Shown piece after piece: positions 1 through 7,695 of a stretch of 21,336 nucleotides of DNA; the stretch's first letter is position 1; every line of letters starts with the position of its first letter. The stretch is from Clostridium sp. UBA3947 (GTDB lineage: Bacteria; Bacillota; Clostridia; Clostridiales; Clostridiaceae), in contig DGDR01000158.1 of NCBI GenBank assembly GCA_002385545.1, forward strand, positions 4,231 through 25,566, written 5' to 3'. The notes beneath the pieces were generated by a model. It ran no database searches and was not told where the DNA came from. It saw only the letters and a program-made list of their open reading frames with translations. The position numbers were made by a program, and so were the translations under genes.

Positions 1-267
1 GGAGAAGAACCAGGTTCAGAAGACCCTGACGATGAAGAGCCAGGTGAAGAACCTACTGATGAAAAACCAGCTGATGAAGAGGAACCTAAGGATGGAGACC
101 AAAATAACAATCCAGGTAACAATAATGGTGGCAAATCTGATACAAACAAGCCATTACCACAGACCGGTTCTCCAATAGATACACTAGTATTAACCCTTAT
201 AGGTGCACTTACAATGGTTGCTGGTGGATTCGTACTATTCAAAAGAAAAAGAAATTTAGCAAAGTAA
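1..267 (+). CDS. LPXTG cell-wall-anchored surface protein, C-terminal fragment
   Basis: The reading frame is open from the first base, so the N-terminus lies outside the window. The 88 visible residues form a classical sortase sorting signal. First comes an acidic, proline-rich spacer (repeated Glu-Glu-Pro and Asp-Glu blocks, residues 1-35), then an Asn/Gly-rich linker. LPQTG follows at about residues 52-56, then a hydrophobic segment of about 20 residues and a positive tail (KRKRNLAK). In this family sortase cleaves between Thr and Gly and links the protein to peptidoglycan; the acidic spacer is thought to span the wall. What the protein binds or degrades cannot be told from this fragment. 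It converges on the two-component genes and shares their terminator. The anchoring call is firm; the function is unknown. Confidence 0.9.
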   Translation, partial: GEEPGSEDPDDEEPGEEPTDEKPADEEEPKDGDQNNNPGNNNGGKSDTNKPLPQTGSPIDTLVLTLIGALTMVAGGFVLFKRKRNLAK

Positions 268-279
268 TTTAATTAAAAA

Positions 280-325
280 AACTGTTGCACAAGAACTGAT
301 TTGTTAGTTGTGCAACAGTTTTTTA
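280..325. terminator. Bidirectional terminator, copy 1 of a repeated hairpin element
   Basis: The outer 13-bp stem pairs AACTGTTGCACAA (280-292) with TTGTGCAACAGTT (308-320). A T-run follows on the plus strand, and an A-run precedes it, so it also reads as a terminator on the minus strand. It lies between the stop of the LPXTG gene and the stop of the convergent histidine kinase gene (326). Close copies occur at 7421-7457 and 7630-7669. Confidence 0.85.
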
Positions 326-1789
326 TTATAATAAATGTATTGTAACCTTAGTGCCTTGATTTAAAACACTATCTATCTCTATGGAACCATTATGGTTATC
401 TATAATCCATTTGGCTATGGAAAGGCCAAGGCCTGTGCCACCAGTATTTCTTGTTCTTGATTTATCACAACGGTAAAATCTATCAAAGACCTTTGAGATG
501 TCTTCCTTAGCTATACCTATTCCTGTATCCTCAATGCTTATAGCTAAACCATTTGGATCTCTGCTGCTATTTAGCTTTATAGTTCCTCCCTCGGGGGTGT
601 ATTTAATGCTATTATCTATAAAAATTCTTAAGGCTTGCTTAATCAATGCTCTATCAGCATATATCAGCACCACATCATTTCTCTCGCAAATAAAGCTATG
701 CTTATTATCTATCAGTTTAGTTTCCTTAGCTATTTCATCAATTAATTCATTGAGATAAAATTCACCTTTTTGTAGCTTTTGAGTACGCTTATCAGCTCTA
801 GCTAGAAACAAGAGCTTTTCTACTAGCTCCTTCATATTATTGGCCTCACTGTTGATAGCAGCTATGCTTTCTTCTAATACCGCTTTATCTTCCTTACCCC
901 AGCGGTTTAGCATATTTGCGTAGCCTTGAATTACTGCAATAGGAGTTCTTAATTCATGAGAAGCGTCGGAAACAAATTGATTTTGTTGCTCGTAGGCTCT
1001 TTGTAGCCTATCCAGCATTTCATTGAAGGTTTCCGCTAGTTCCTTCAATTCATCATGTGATTCTATAACATCAAGTCGTCTATCTAAATGGTTAGCAGAT
1101 ATGGACTTGGCGGTGTTGGTCATATTATCTATAGGCTTTAGCATCTTTTTTGTTGTTTTAGATATATTAATTGCAGAAGAGATTAGTACTAGTAGGTTTA
1201 GTGAGGCTACCACCGCTGCAGCAATAATCACTATATTAATATAATCATTTAAGGATTTGCTAATTTTAATATAGTAAATATCATCATTTATTGCTGCCTC
1301 GTTAATAAGGTGGAAATAGGGGATGCTATTTACCATGCTAAATTCTACTTCATTAAATTTGTCATTTAGGCTATTAAAATTTTCAAAAGCATCTGTAGTA
1401 AAATAGAGCTTATTTTGGTTATTAAAGATACTTATCTGAATTTGGTTATCAGTGCTAAATTCTTTAAGATAATCTTCTATTAAGCCTGAATCCTTACTAA
1501 TAATTTTTTCCTTAATACTATTATAATTTCTGCTTAAGGTAGTATAATTCTGATAAAGTAAAAGGGTAATAATACCTGCTGTGATTATTAAAGTATTAAA
1601 AAATAGAGAGCCTAGTAGTGAGAAGGTGTGTATGGTGGTGGTTTTAAAGGTAATGGAAAACTTAAGCCTTTTATTTATGGCCTTATAAAAGCTGGTAAAG
1701 ATATCAGGAATTATGCTAAATAGCTCTTTAAGGGCAGTTACTAAGGATTTAAGGGGTTTTTTCATTTGCTCCGAGGATTGTCTATTCAT
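326..1789 (-). CDS. Two-component sensor histidine kinase
   Basis: A 487-residue membrane sensor kinase. Two hydrophobic segments, about residues 55-80 and 185-207, enclose an extracytoplasmic sensor region of roughly 100 residues that I do not recognise. A HAMP linker follows (about 208-262), then the dimerisation/phosphoacceptor domain with SHELRTP (His278 expected to be phosphorylated). The ATPase domain has an N box (Asn393 in IDNSIKYTPE), a G1 box (DTGIGI, 421-426), an F box (FDRFYR) and a G2 box (GTGLGLSIAK, 451-460). All catalytic motifs are intact. The start codon overlaps the end of the response regulator gene by 8 bases, implying translational coupling and a dedicated pair. The long cytoplasmic stretch before the first membrane segment (about 54 residues) is somewhat unusual. 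The signal is unknown; the architecture resembles envelope-stress kinases. Confidence 0.95.
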   Translation of the reverse strand: MNRQSSEQMKKPLKSLVTALKELFSIIPDIFTSFYKAINKRLKFSITFKTTTIHTFSLLGSLFFNTLIITAGIITLLLYQNYTTLSRNYNSIKEKIISKDSGLIEDYLKEFSTDNQIQISIFNNQNKLYFTTDAFENFNSLNDKFNEVEFSMVNSIPYFHLINEAAINDDIYYIKISKSLNDYINIVIIAAAVVASLNLLVLISSAINISKTTKKMLKPIDNMTNTAKSISANHLDRRLDVIESHDELKELAETFNEMLDRLQRAYEQQNQFVSDASHELRTPIAVIQGYANMLNRWGKEDKAVLEESIAAINSEANNMKELVEKLLFLARADKRTQKLQKGEFYLNELIDEIAKETKLIDNKHSFICERNDVVLIYADRALIKQALRIFIDNSIKYTPEGGTIKLNSSRDPNGLAISIEDTGIGIAKEDISKVFDRFYRCDKSRTRNTGGTGLGLSIAKWIIDNHNGSIEIDSVLNQGTKVTIHLL

Positions 1790-2471
1790 ATTTTAAAACA
1801 TATCCCACCCCTCTGACAGTATGAATGAGCTTTATGTTGTACTTGTCATCAATTTTGCTTCGTAAATATCTTATATATACATCCACAACATTAGTATCGC
1901 CAAAGTAGTCATAGCCCCACACAGTCTCCAGTATTTTTTCTCTTGTAAGTACAGAGTTTTTGTTTTCCATTAAGTATTTAATAAAATCGAATTCTTTTTT
2001 TGTAAGCTCAATATTTTCACCATCATAGCTAAGAGAATACTTATCTAAATCCAGCTTTAGTTTTCCTATAATAATTGCATGCTCATTCACTGTAGGGGTT
2101 ACTGGCCTTTTTCTTTTTAGAGCTACTCTAATTCTGGCTAAGAGCTCTTCTATGGCAAAGGGCTTAGTCATATAATCGTCAGCACCAATATCCAGGCCCA
2201 TAACCTTGTCAGTGATTTCATCCTTAGCAGTAAGCATAATCACCGGCACCTCTGAGCTTTGTCTTAGTCGTCTTAGCACCTCCATACCATTGAGAGAGGG
2301 AAGCATAACATCTAATATTATAAGATCATAATTATTGTTTTGAGCCTTTTCTAGACCTTCTCTACCATCAAAGGCTTGGTCAACCACATAACCTTCATAT
2401 TTTAATTCTAGTTCTATAAATCTTGAAATTTTTTGCTCATCTTCAATTATTAAAATTTTTTCACTGGACAT
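1782..2471 (-). CDS. OmpR/PhoB-family response regulator
   Basis: A 229-residue DNA-binding regulator, partner of the kinase encoded immediately downstream. The receiver domain (about 1-118) has the acidic pocket Glu10-Asp11-Glu12, the phosphoacceptor Asp54 (LIILDVMLP), Thr81 and Lys103 (KPF). The C-terminal winged helix (about 130-229) shows the typical LTKKEFDFIKYL start and the VRGVGYVL beta hairpin end. An in-frame ATG lies five codons upstream (2486), but a GGAGGG sits 7 bases before the ATG at 2471, so I take the shorter start. The region upstream is shared with the divergent namA gene; no convincing promoter was placed for this side. Target genes are unknown. Regulators of this class often control neighbouring envelope genes, but no such evidence is visible here. 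Confidence 0.95.
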   Translation of the reverse strand: MSSEKILIIEDEQKISRFIELELKYEGYVVDQAFDGREGLEKAQNNNYDLIILDVMLPSLNGMEVLRRLRQSSEVPVIMLTAKDEITDKVMGLDIGADDYMTKPFAIEELLARIRVALKRKRPVTPTVNEHAIIIGKLKLDLDKYSLSYDGENIELTKKEFDFIKYLMENKNSVLTREKILETVWGYDYFGDTNVVDVYIRYLRSKIDDKYNIKLIHTVRGVGYVLKYE

Positions 2472-2617
2472 AAATTTACCCTCCATGTATATAATAACGG
2501 ATTGATATTAAAATAAAATAAGGGAAAGATTAAAATTACATTAGAAAAAAAAGTCCTATGATATAATATAAATATTAATTTTAGTATATCAATTTTTATA
2601 TAAAGGAGATAGATAAT

Positions 2618-3634
2618 ATGGCTAAGTTGTTTGAAGAATTAAAGCTTAATGGTTTAACTATAAAAAATAGAATAGCTATGGCTCCCATGTGTATGTATAG
2701 TGCTGGCAAGGAAGGATATGTTGAGGATTGGCATGTGATTCATTATGCTACTAGGGCCATAGGAGGCACAGGCCTTATTATACAGGAGGCTACAGCAGTA
2801 GAAAGCTGTGGTAGAATTTCTGACGGGGATTTAGGAATTTGGAGTGATGACCATATAGAAGGATTAAAGAGAATTGTTAAAGTTATAAAGGACAATGGAG
2901 CGGTGCCAGCTATACAGCTTGCCCATGCTGGTAGAAAATCAGAGGTGTTCTATGAACCAGTAATAGCTCCCAGTCCTATTGCCTATAGCGATGCTTACAA
3001 GGTGCCAGAAGAGATGAAGCTTGAGGATATAGAGAGAGTAATCCAGTCCTTTAAGAAAGCAGCAGAGAGGGCTTTAAAGGCAGGCTATGAAGTGGTAGAA
3101 ATACACGCTGCCCACGGATATCTAATAAATGAATTCTTGTCTCCTTTAACTAATAAAAGGGAGGATGAATATGGCGGCAGTTTAGAAAACAGAAGTAGAT
3201 TTCTAAGGCAGGTATTAGAAGCTGTGAGAACAGTGTGGAAGAAGCCTCTTATAATTAGAGTTACAGCTGAGGATTATAAAGATGGAGGTAATCATCCTGA
3301 GGACTTAGGAGCAATTTTGAACTTGGTTAAGGACCTAGGAATAGATATGGTGGATGTAAGCTCTGGAGGAGTGGTGAATGTATTGCCTAAGACCTTTCCT
3401 GGCTATCAAGTAGAATTTGCAGAAAAAATAAAAGAAATTACTGGATTACCTGTAATAGCAGGAGGCTTGCTAACAACAGCTGCAGAATGTGAGGAGGTGC
3501 TAGCTAAAGGAAAGGCAGATATGATTTTCTTAGGAAGAGAATTGCTAAGAAATCCATATTGGGCCTTAAAGGCTGCTTCAGAGATGCAAGTACAAGTAGC
3601 TTGGCCAAAACAGTATGAGCGGGGGAGGGTATAA
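2618..3634 (+). CDS. namA: NADPH dehydrogenase / old yellow enzyme, YqjM type
   Basis: A 338-residue FMN-dependent ene-reductase, the same length as Bacillus YqjM and alike along its whole length as I recall that protein. Enzymes of this class use NAD(P)H to reduce activated C=C bonds of enals, enones, quinones and nitro compounds. Visible signatures are APMCMYS with the redox-tuning Cys25 and Tyr27, the substrate-binding His163 and His166 (HAAHGYL) with Tyr168, the DEYGGS segment, phosphate-binding GGLL and LGRELLRNP near the end, and the terminal YERG whose Arg335 corresponds to the arginine finger donated by the neighbouring subunit. An AAAGGAG lies 9 bases before the ATG. A TATAAT at 2562-2567 may be the -10 box, though no good -35 box was found. 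It forms an operon with the ogt gene 12 bases downstream. Native substrate unknown. Confidence 0.93.
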   Translation: MAKLFEELKLNGLTIKNRIAMAPMCMYSAGKEGYVEDWHVIHYATRAIGGTGLIIQEATAVESCGRISDGDLGIWSDDHIEGLKRIVKVIKDNGAVPAIQLAHAGRKSEVFYEPVIAPSPIAYSDAYKVPEEMKLEDIERVIQSFKKAAERALKAGYEVVEIHAAHGYLINEFLSPLTNKREDEYGGSLENRSRFLRQVLEAVRTVWKKPLIIRVTAEDYKDGGNHPEDLGAILNLVKDLGIDMVDVSSGGVVNVLPKTFPGYQVEFAEKIKEITGLPVIAGGLLTTAAECEEVLAKGKADMIFLGRELLRNPYWALKAASEMQVQVAWPKQYERGRV

Positions 3635-3646
3635 CCTTATAGTAGA

Positions 3647-4117
3647 ATGAAGGAGTATATTTATTATTACAAGTCCCCTATAGGGAACTTAAGAGTTGTA
3701 GGTAATGAGGAGTCTATCTTAACTGTAGATTTCTCTGAGTACAGTATAAGCAATGAAGATAATTATCCAGAAGTAATAATGGAATGTATAAATCAATTTG
3801 AGGAATACTTTGCAGGCAAGAAAAAAAGCTTTGACGTTAAGTATCTATTGAGAGGTAGCGAATTTCAAAGGAAGGTCTGGTCTGAACTTGCTCAAATACC
3901 TTATGGTGAAATAGTAACCTATAAATATATAGCGGAGAAAATAGGCAATGAAAAGGCTGTTAGAGCAGTAGGAACTACTAATGGCAGGAATCCTATCGCT
4001 ATTATCATCCCTTGCCATAGGGTAGTAGGAGCTCAAGGAAAGCTAACAGGCTATGCTTGGGGTCTTTGGAGAAAGCAGTGGCTTTTGCAGCATGAAAAGA
4101 ATTATAAGGACAAATAG
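3647..4117 (+). CDS. ogt: Methylated-DNA--[protein]-cysteine S-methyltransferase
   Basis: A 156-residue suicide repair protein that moves the alkyl group from O6-alkylguanine (or O4-alkylthymine) in DNA onto its own cysteine. The active-site IIIPCHRVV places the acceptor at Cys123. The helix-turn-helix segment before it (about 80-118) includes VRAVGTTNGRNP, whose Arg106 corresponds to the arginine that takes the place of the flipped base. The N-terminal part (1-70) is the short variable domain; no Ada transcription domain is present, so this is the Ogt/MGMT form. No good ribosome binding site sits at normal spacing before the ATG; a GGGGGAGGG lies about 17 bases upstream. Together with the 12-base gap from namA this suggests translational coupling. 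Pairing with an ene-reductase would fit defence against electrophiles and alkylation (inference). Confidence 0.93.
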   Translation: MKEYIYYYKSPIGNLRVVGNEESILTVDFSEYSISNEDNYPEVIMECINQFEEYFAGKKKSFDVKYLLRGSEFQRKVWSELAQIPYGEIVTYKYIAEKIGNEKAVRAVGTTNGRNPIAIIIPCHRVVGAQGKLTGYAWGLWRKQWLLQHEKNYKDK

Positions 4118-4160
4118 CACATATAAGAAAAAGGTTAGGGAAAGAATATTCTTAGAGCAG

Positions 4161-4197
4161 AAGTTACTTCTTTTATGAGGTAACTTCTTGCTATAAA
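4161..4197 (+). promoter_or_regulatory. Candidate promoter with overlapping inverted repeat before the SDR gene
   Basis: AAGTTACTT (4161-4169) and AGGTAACTT (4178-4186) form an inverted repeat with one G-T pair and an 8-base centre. Three bases further on is an extended -10-like TG-C-TATAAA (4189-4197). The repeat therefore covers the -35/spacer position, as an operator would. As a terminator for ogt it would be poor, since no T-run follows. The implied leader would be only about 15 bases. Confidence 0.4.
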
Positions 4198-4218
4198 TAC
4201 TTGTGTGGAGGTTTATAT

Positions 4219-5100
4219 ATGGAAAATAACTTTCCTGGAGCTAATTATCCTAAGGCGTTTCCAGGCCAAAAACAGGATAAGCAGCCTGGTATTGAAAAGA
4301 ATATGAATCCTAGACCTATTTTTGAGGATCCTATGTATGGACTTTCTGCAGGAAAGCTGCAGGGTAAGACTGCCATTATTACTGGTGGAGATAGTGGCAT
4401 AGGAAGAGCGGTGGCATTGGCTTTTGCAAAGGAAGGGGCAGATTTAGCTATTATATACTTAAATGAGCATGAAGATGCAGAGGAAACCAAGGCTCTAGTA
4501 GATAAAGTGGGAAGAAAATGTATGCTCATATCTGGAGATATAGGAGAGGAACAGTTTTGCATAGAGGCAGTAAATAGAGTTATAAAGGAATTTGGGAAAA
4601 TTGATATATTGGTTAATAATGCAGCAGAGCAGCATGTTCAAACTAGGCTAGAGGATATTACAAAGGAGCAATTAGAAAGAACCTTCAAAACCAATGTGTT
4701 CTCTGTCTTTTATCTTACAAAGGCGGTGTTGCCTCATTTAAAGCCTGGAAGCTGCATAATAAATACATCATCCATTACAGCTTACAAGGGAAGCCAGGAT
4801 TTAATAGATTATTCCGCAACAAAAGGAGCTATAACCACTTTCACTAGGTCTCTTTCCACCAATCTAGCCTCGAGAAATATTCGAGTGAATGCAGTGGCTC
4901 CTGGGCCCATATGGACACCCTTAATTCCTGCCTCCTTCAATGAACAGGACACTGCAAAGTTTGGTAGTAATACTCCTATGGCAAGAGCTGGTCAACCGGT
5001 GGAGCTGGCAGCTGCTTATGTATTCCTGGCTTCTAATGATGCATCCTATATAACTGGGCAAACCATTCATGTTAATGGAGGGATGGTGGTGAATGGGTAA
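4219..5100 (+). CDS. Short-chain dehydrogenase/reductase, GS39/YghA type
   Basis: A 293-residue NAD(P)-dependent oxidoreductase. After an N-terminal extension of about 45 residues rich in Pro, Gly and Lys, typical of the general-stress GS39 (YdaD)/YhdF/YghA group, comes the Rossmann domain. It has TGGDSGIG (55-62) for cofactor binding, NNAA (133-136), catalytic Ser185 and the YSATK pair Tyr198/Lys202, and ends with the usual GQTIHVNGG. The catalytic set is complete. A TTG-started frame begins six codons upstream, but GGAGG (4207-4211) is 7 bases before the ATG at 4219, so that start is used. Substrate is not predictable; aldehydes and alcohols are reported for relatives. It has its own candidate promoter and a terminator after the stop, so it is probably monocistronic. 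Confidence 0.9.
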   Translation: MENNFPGANYPKAFPGQKQDKQPGIEKNMNPRPIFEDPMYGLSAGKLQGKTAIITGGDSGIGRAVALAFAKEGADLAIIYLNEHEDAEETKALVDKVGRKCMLISGDIGEEQFCIEAVNRVIKEFGKIDILVNNAAEQHVQTRLEDITKEQLERTFKTNVFSVFYLTKAVLPHLKPGSCIINTSSITAYKGSQDLIDYSATKGAITTFTRSLSTNLASRNIRVNAVAPGPIWTPLIPASFNEQDTAKFGSNTPMARAGQPVELAAAYVFLASNDASYITGQTIHVNGGMVVNG

Positions 5101-5127
5101 TGCCCCAGGGGCTGTTAACAAACTGTA

Positions 5128-5167
5128 AACTGTTGTGCTTAGCAAGACTGGTACAGCAGTTTTTTTG
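5128..5167 (+). terminator. Intrinsic terminator after the SDR gene
   Basis: AACTGTTGTGC (5128-5138) pairs with GTACAGCAGTT (5151-5161) over 11 bp including two G-T pairs, followed by a run of seven T. The arms resemble the repeated CTGTTGCA/TGCARCAG hairpins seen elsewhere in the window but the loop differs. Confidence 0.85.
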
Positions 5168-5272
5168 CTTTCTTGCAAATTATTCTTATGAAATATGAAA
5201 AAGTTGGTGTATAATTTATTTTATTAAAAGTACAAATTAATAGGGATCCTATTAAAAGGAGGTAGACGTATT

Positions 5273-7048
5273 ATGGAATATTTATGGAGCTTAAAGGAGC
5301 TATATCCTTCCTTTGACAGTGAAGAGTTTAAGCAGGATATGGCAGCGCTGGATGACTATATTGAGGAATATAAGACCTGGGTTGATGCTATTACCGAGAA
5401 TTATAGTGATGTAGTTAAAAAATTAGAGGAATATATAGAAATTGAAAGCAGAGGCTTAAGGCTCATTAGTAAGCTTTACGACTTTGCAGAATTAACCTTA
5501 AGCGTAGATACAAAGAACAAGCAGGCCCTTAAGAGTTCGGAAATTCTTCAGACTAAATTTGCAGCTACAGCAGAGCATAAGGCTAAGCTTAAGCGATGGA
5601 TTGGAGGAGTTCCTGATATAGAGAATCTTTTACAGTCTTCACCCTTGTTATCTGAACACAAATTTCACCTTATGGAGCTTGTTGAACAGAGTAAATATTT
5701 ATTAAGCAATGCAGAAGAAGCTGTTATAGCAAAAATGAGAAATACCGGATCCAATGCATGGTCTAAGCTAAAGGACCTAGTAACTTCCACCTTAAAGATT
5801 GATATTGAGCTAGATGGAGAAAAGAAGCAACTTCCCTTAAGTATTATAAGAAATATGGCTTATGAAAAAGATAGGGAGTTAAGAAAGAAGGCCTATGAAG
5901 CAGAATTAGCTGCTTATAAGAAAATAGAGGATACTGTAGCTGCTTGCCTTAATGGTATCAAGGGAGAGGTTATAACTGTATGTGAAATGAGAGGCTATGA
6001 ATCTCCCTTGGAGGAAACCTTGATAAATTCTAGAATGGATAAGGAAACCTTAGATGCTATGCTTACAGCTATGAAAGAAAGCCTACCAGCTTTTAGAAAG
6101 TACTATAAGAGAAAAGGAGAGTTAATGGACTGTAGCAATGGTCTTCCTTTCTATGATTTATTTGCTCCAGTAGGTAATGCAGATATGCCTTTCCCTTATG
6201 AAGAAGGAAAGAAGTTTGTGGTTGATAATTTCAGAACCTTTAGTGATAGCCTAGCAAATTTTGCTCAGAAGGCTATAGATAACAATTGGATAGATGTTAT
6301 GCCAAGAGAAGGAAAGGTAGGTGGCGCCTTCTGTGAAAATATACATGCCATAGGTGAAAGTAGAATAATGCTAAACTACGGAGGAAGCTTCACTGATGTA
6401 GTAACTATGGCCCATGAACTAGGGCATGGCTATCATGGTGAATGCCTAATGAAGGAAAGCATATTAAACAGCGACTATCCAATGCCTATAGCAGAAACTG
6501 CTTCAACCTTCTGTGAAACCATAATTAAGAAGGCAGCTATCAAAAATGCATCTAAGGATGAAGCCTTCTTTATCCTAGAAACTGAGATAAGCGATTGTGG
6601 TCAGGTAATCGTAGATATATACAGCAGATTTTTATTTGAGAGTGAGGTTTTTGAAAGGAGAAAGGAAGGTTCCTTAACAGCAGAGGAGTTAAATGATATA
6701 ATGCTCAGAGCTCAAAAGGAAGCCTATGGAGACGGCTTAGATCCAGAATATCTTCATCCATATATGTGGATACCTAAGCCACATTATTACTATGCATCCG
6801 CTAATTTCTATAACTTCCCTTATGCTTTTGGTTTACTCTTTGCTAAGGGCCTTTATGCCGAGTATCTAAAGAGAGGTAAGGACTTTGTAAAGGACTATGA
6901 TAAGCTATTAAGTGTAACTGGTAAAAATAAAATTGCTGATGTTACTAAGCTTATGGGCATAGATGTACGTAATGTTGACTTCTGGAGAAGCTCTTTAAAG
7001 ACTATTGAGGAAGACATAGAGAAATTCTTAGAATTAAGTGAACAGTAA
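5273..7048 (+). CDS. pepF: Oligoendopeptidase F-like M3 metallopeptidase
   Basis: A 591-residue zinc peptidase of family M3 that cleaves short peptides in the cytoplasm; there is no signal peptide. The zinc site is HELGH (His381, Glu382, His385). A downstream Glu408 in ETAS should be the third zinc ligand, as in M3 enzymes. The N-terminal 200 residues are the helical PepF lobe, and the C-terminus (HPYMWIPKPHYYYASANFYNF) carries the conserved substrate-side Tyr/His cluster. The length is typical. AGGAGG (5257-5262) sits 10 bases before the ATG, and a TATAAT at 5210-5215 could be the -10 box, though no good -35 box was seen. A NIF3-like gene follows 12 bases after the stop, so the two probably share a transcript. 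Role: turnover of oligopeptides; specificity unknown. Confidence 0.93.
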   Translation: MEYLWSLKELYPSFDSEEFKQDMAALDDYIEEYKTWVDAITENYSDVVKKLEEYIEIESRGLRLISKLYDFAELTLSVDTKNKQALKSSEILQTKFAATAEHKAKLKRWIGGVPDIENLLQSSPLLSEHKFHLMELVEQSKYLLSNAEEAVIAKMRNTGSNAWSKLKDLVTSTLKIDIELDGEKKQLPLSIIRNMAYEKDRELRKKAYEAELAAYKKIEDTVAACLNGIKGEVITVCEMRGYESPLEETLINSRMDKETLDAMLTAMKESLPAFRKYYKRKGELMDCSNGLPFYDLFAPVGNADMPFPYEEGKKFVVDNFRTFSDSLANFAQKAIDNNWIDVMPREGKVGGAFCENIHAIGESRIMLNYGGSFTDVVTMAHELGHGYHGECLMKESILNSDYPMPIAETASTFCETIIKKAAIKNASKDEAFFILETEISDCGQVIVDIYSRFLFESEVFERRKEGSLTAEELNDIMLRAQKEAYGDGLDPEYLHPYMWIPKPHYYYASANFYNFPYAFGLLFAKGLYAEYLKRGKDFVKDYDKLLSVTGKNKIADVTKLMGIDVRNVDFWRSSLKTIEEDIEKFLELSEQ

Positions 7049-7060
7049 GGGTGGTAGGTT

Positions 7061-7411
7061 GTGGTTTTCCAATTTGTTAAGTTTGAGGTTTTTATACCGG
7101 AGGAATATGTAGATGCACTTCGAGAGGCCTTAAATGACATTGGAGCCCTCACCATTGGAGGTAATTATGACAGTTGCATGTCTGTTAGCAAGGTTACAGG
7201 CTATTGGCGCCCTTTAGAGGGGGCCGATCCCTTTAATGGTACCGTAGGCGAGCTATGCAAGGCTGAGGAGTGCAAGGTAGAGTTTTCTACCAGAAAAGAG
7301 TTGGCTAAAGAAGCCATGAAAACTATTATTAAGGTTCATCCTTATGAAACTCCAGTTATAAATGTATTACCTATTATCAATGGGGTTGGAATAAAAGAAT
7401 TACTGGATTAG
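7061..7411 (+). CDS. NIF3/YqfO-like small protein (PII/CutA-like fold)
   Basis: A 116-residue protein that resembles the stand-alone form of the domain inserted in YqfO/NIF3 proteins. Recognisable parts are the N-terminal strand KFEVFIPEEY, GGNYDSC (33-39), the Gly-x-Trp-Arg-Pro turn (47-51), and near the end HPYETPV (93-99). This domain adopts a ferredoxin-like, CutA/PII-like trimeric fold in known relatives; its biochemical role is not established and a ligand-sensing or metal role is only a guess. The start is GTG at 7061, supported by AAGGGTGG 6 bases upstream. It follows pepF closely and ends just before a strong terminator, closing that operon. No catalytic residues can be named. Confidence 0.8.
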   Translation: MVFQFVKFEVFIPEEYVDALREALNDIGALTIGGNYDSCMSVSKVTGYWRPLEGADPFNGTVGELCKAEECKVEFSTRKELAKEAMKTIIKVHPYETPVINVLPIINGVGIKELLD

Positions 7412-7420
7412 AAAGAGGGG

Positions 7421-7464
7421 CTGTTGCACAATAACTGGTTTGCTAGTTGTGCAGCAGTCTTTTT
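7421..7464 (+). terminator. Intrinsic terminator, copy 2 of the repeated hairpin element
   Basis: CTGTTGCACAA (7421-7431) pairs with TTGTGCAGCAG (7447-7457), followed by CTTTTTT. The loop region is nearly the same as in copy 1 (280-320). It ends the pepF operon. Confidence 0.88.
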
Positions 7465-7480
7465 TATGTAAAAAGGCTCA

Positions 7481-7570
7481 CTACTGCTTGCCCTAATTTC
7501 TGTTTATTCATCAACACTTTTTTGAAACAAAGCAATATAGATGAATTTAGAGATTAGAGGTGAGCAGTTG
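7481..7570. repeat. Long imperfect inverted repeat in a convergent junction
   Basis: Arms 7481-7512 and 7540-7570 pair along almost their whole length: about 27 pairs counting G-T, with one mismatch, one bulge and a small internal loop. They enclose a 27-base centre. The element lies between the two terminators of converging transcripts and has no open frame or T-run of its own. It could be a small non-autonomous element, a structured RNA or a decayed terminator array; the sequence alone does not decide. Confidence 0.6.
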
Positions 7571-7623
7571 GAGGGATCTTTTGTCCCATAGCAGATTTAC
7601 TATTACCTTGATTTTAAAGTAAT

Positions 7624-7669
7624 AAAAAAGCTGCTGCACTACCAACAGCTTTGTCAGTTATGCAACAGC
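7624..7669 (-). terminator. Terminator of the FAD oxidoreductase gene, copy 3 of the repeated element
   Basis: On the minus strand GCTGTTGCA (7669-7661) pairs with TGCAGCAGC (7638-7630) and is followed by six T. Read on the plus strand it aligns with copy 1 (about 29 of 38 positions, including the central TTTG), so the same element serves the opposite transcript here. Confidence 0.82.
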
Positions 7670-7695
7670 GCTTTCACCATTATAAGCCCTTCTGT

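Noticed and set aside
498..758. Plus-strand open frame inside the histidine kinase gene
   Set aside because: It is antisense to a kinase with every catalytic motif intact, and its translation shows no family pattern.
4245..4562. Minus-strand frame of 105 codons inside the SDR gene
   Set aside because: Shadow of a well-supported dehydrogenase; the Ser/Pro/Cys-rich translation is typical of antisense frames.
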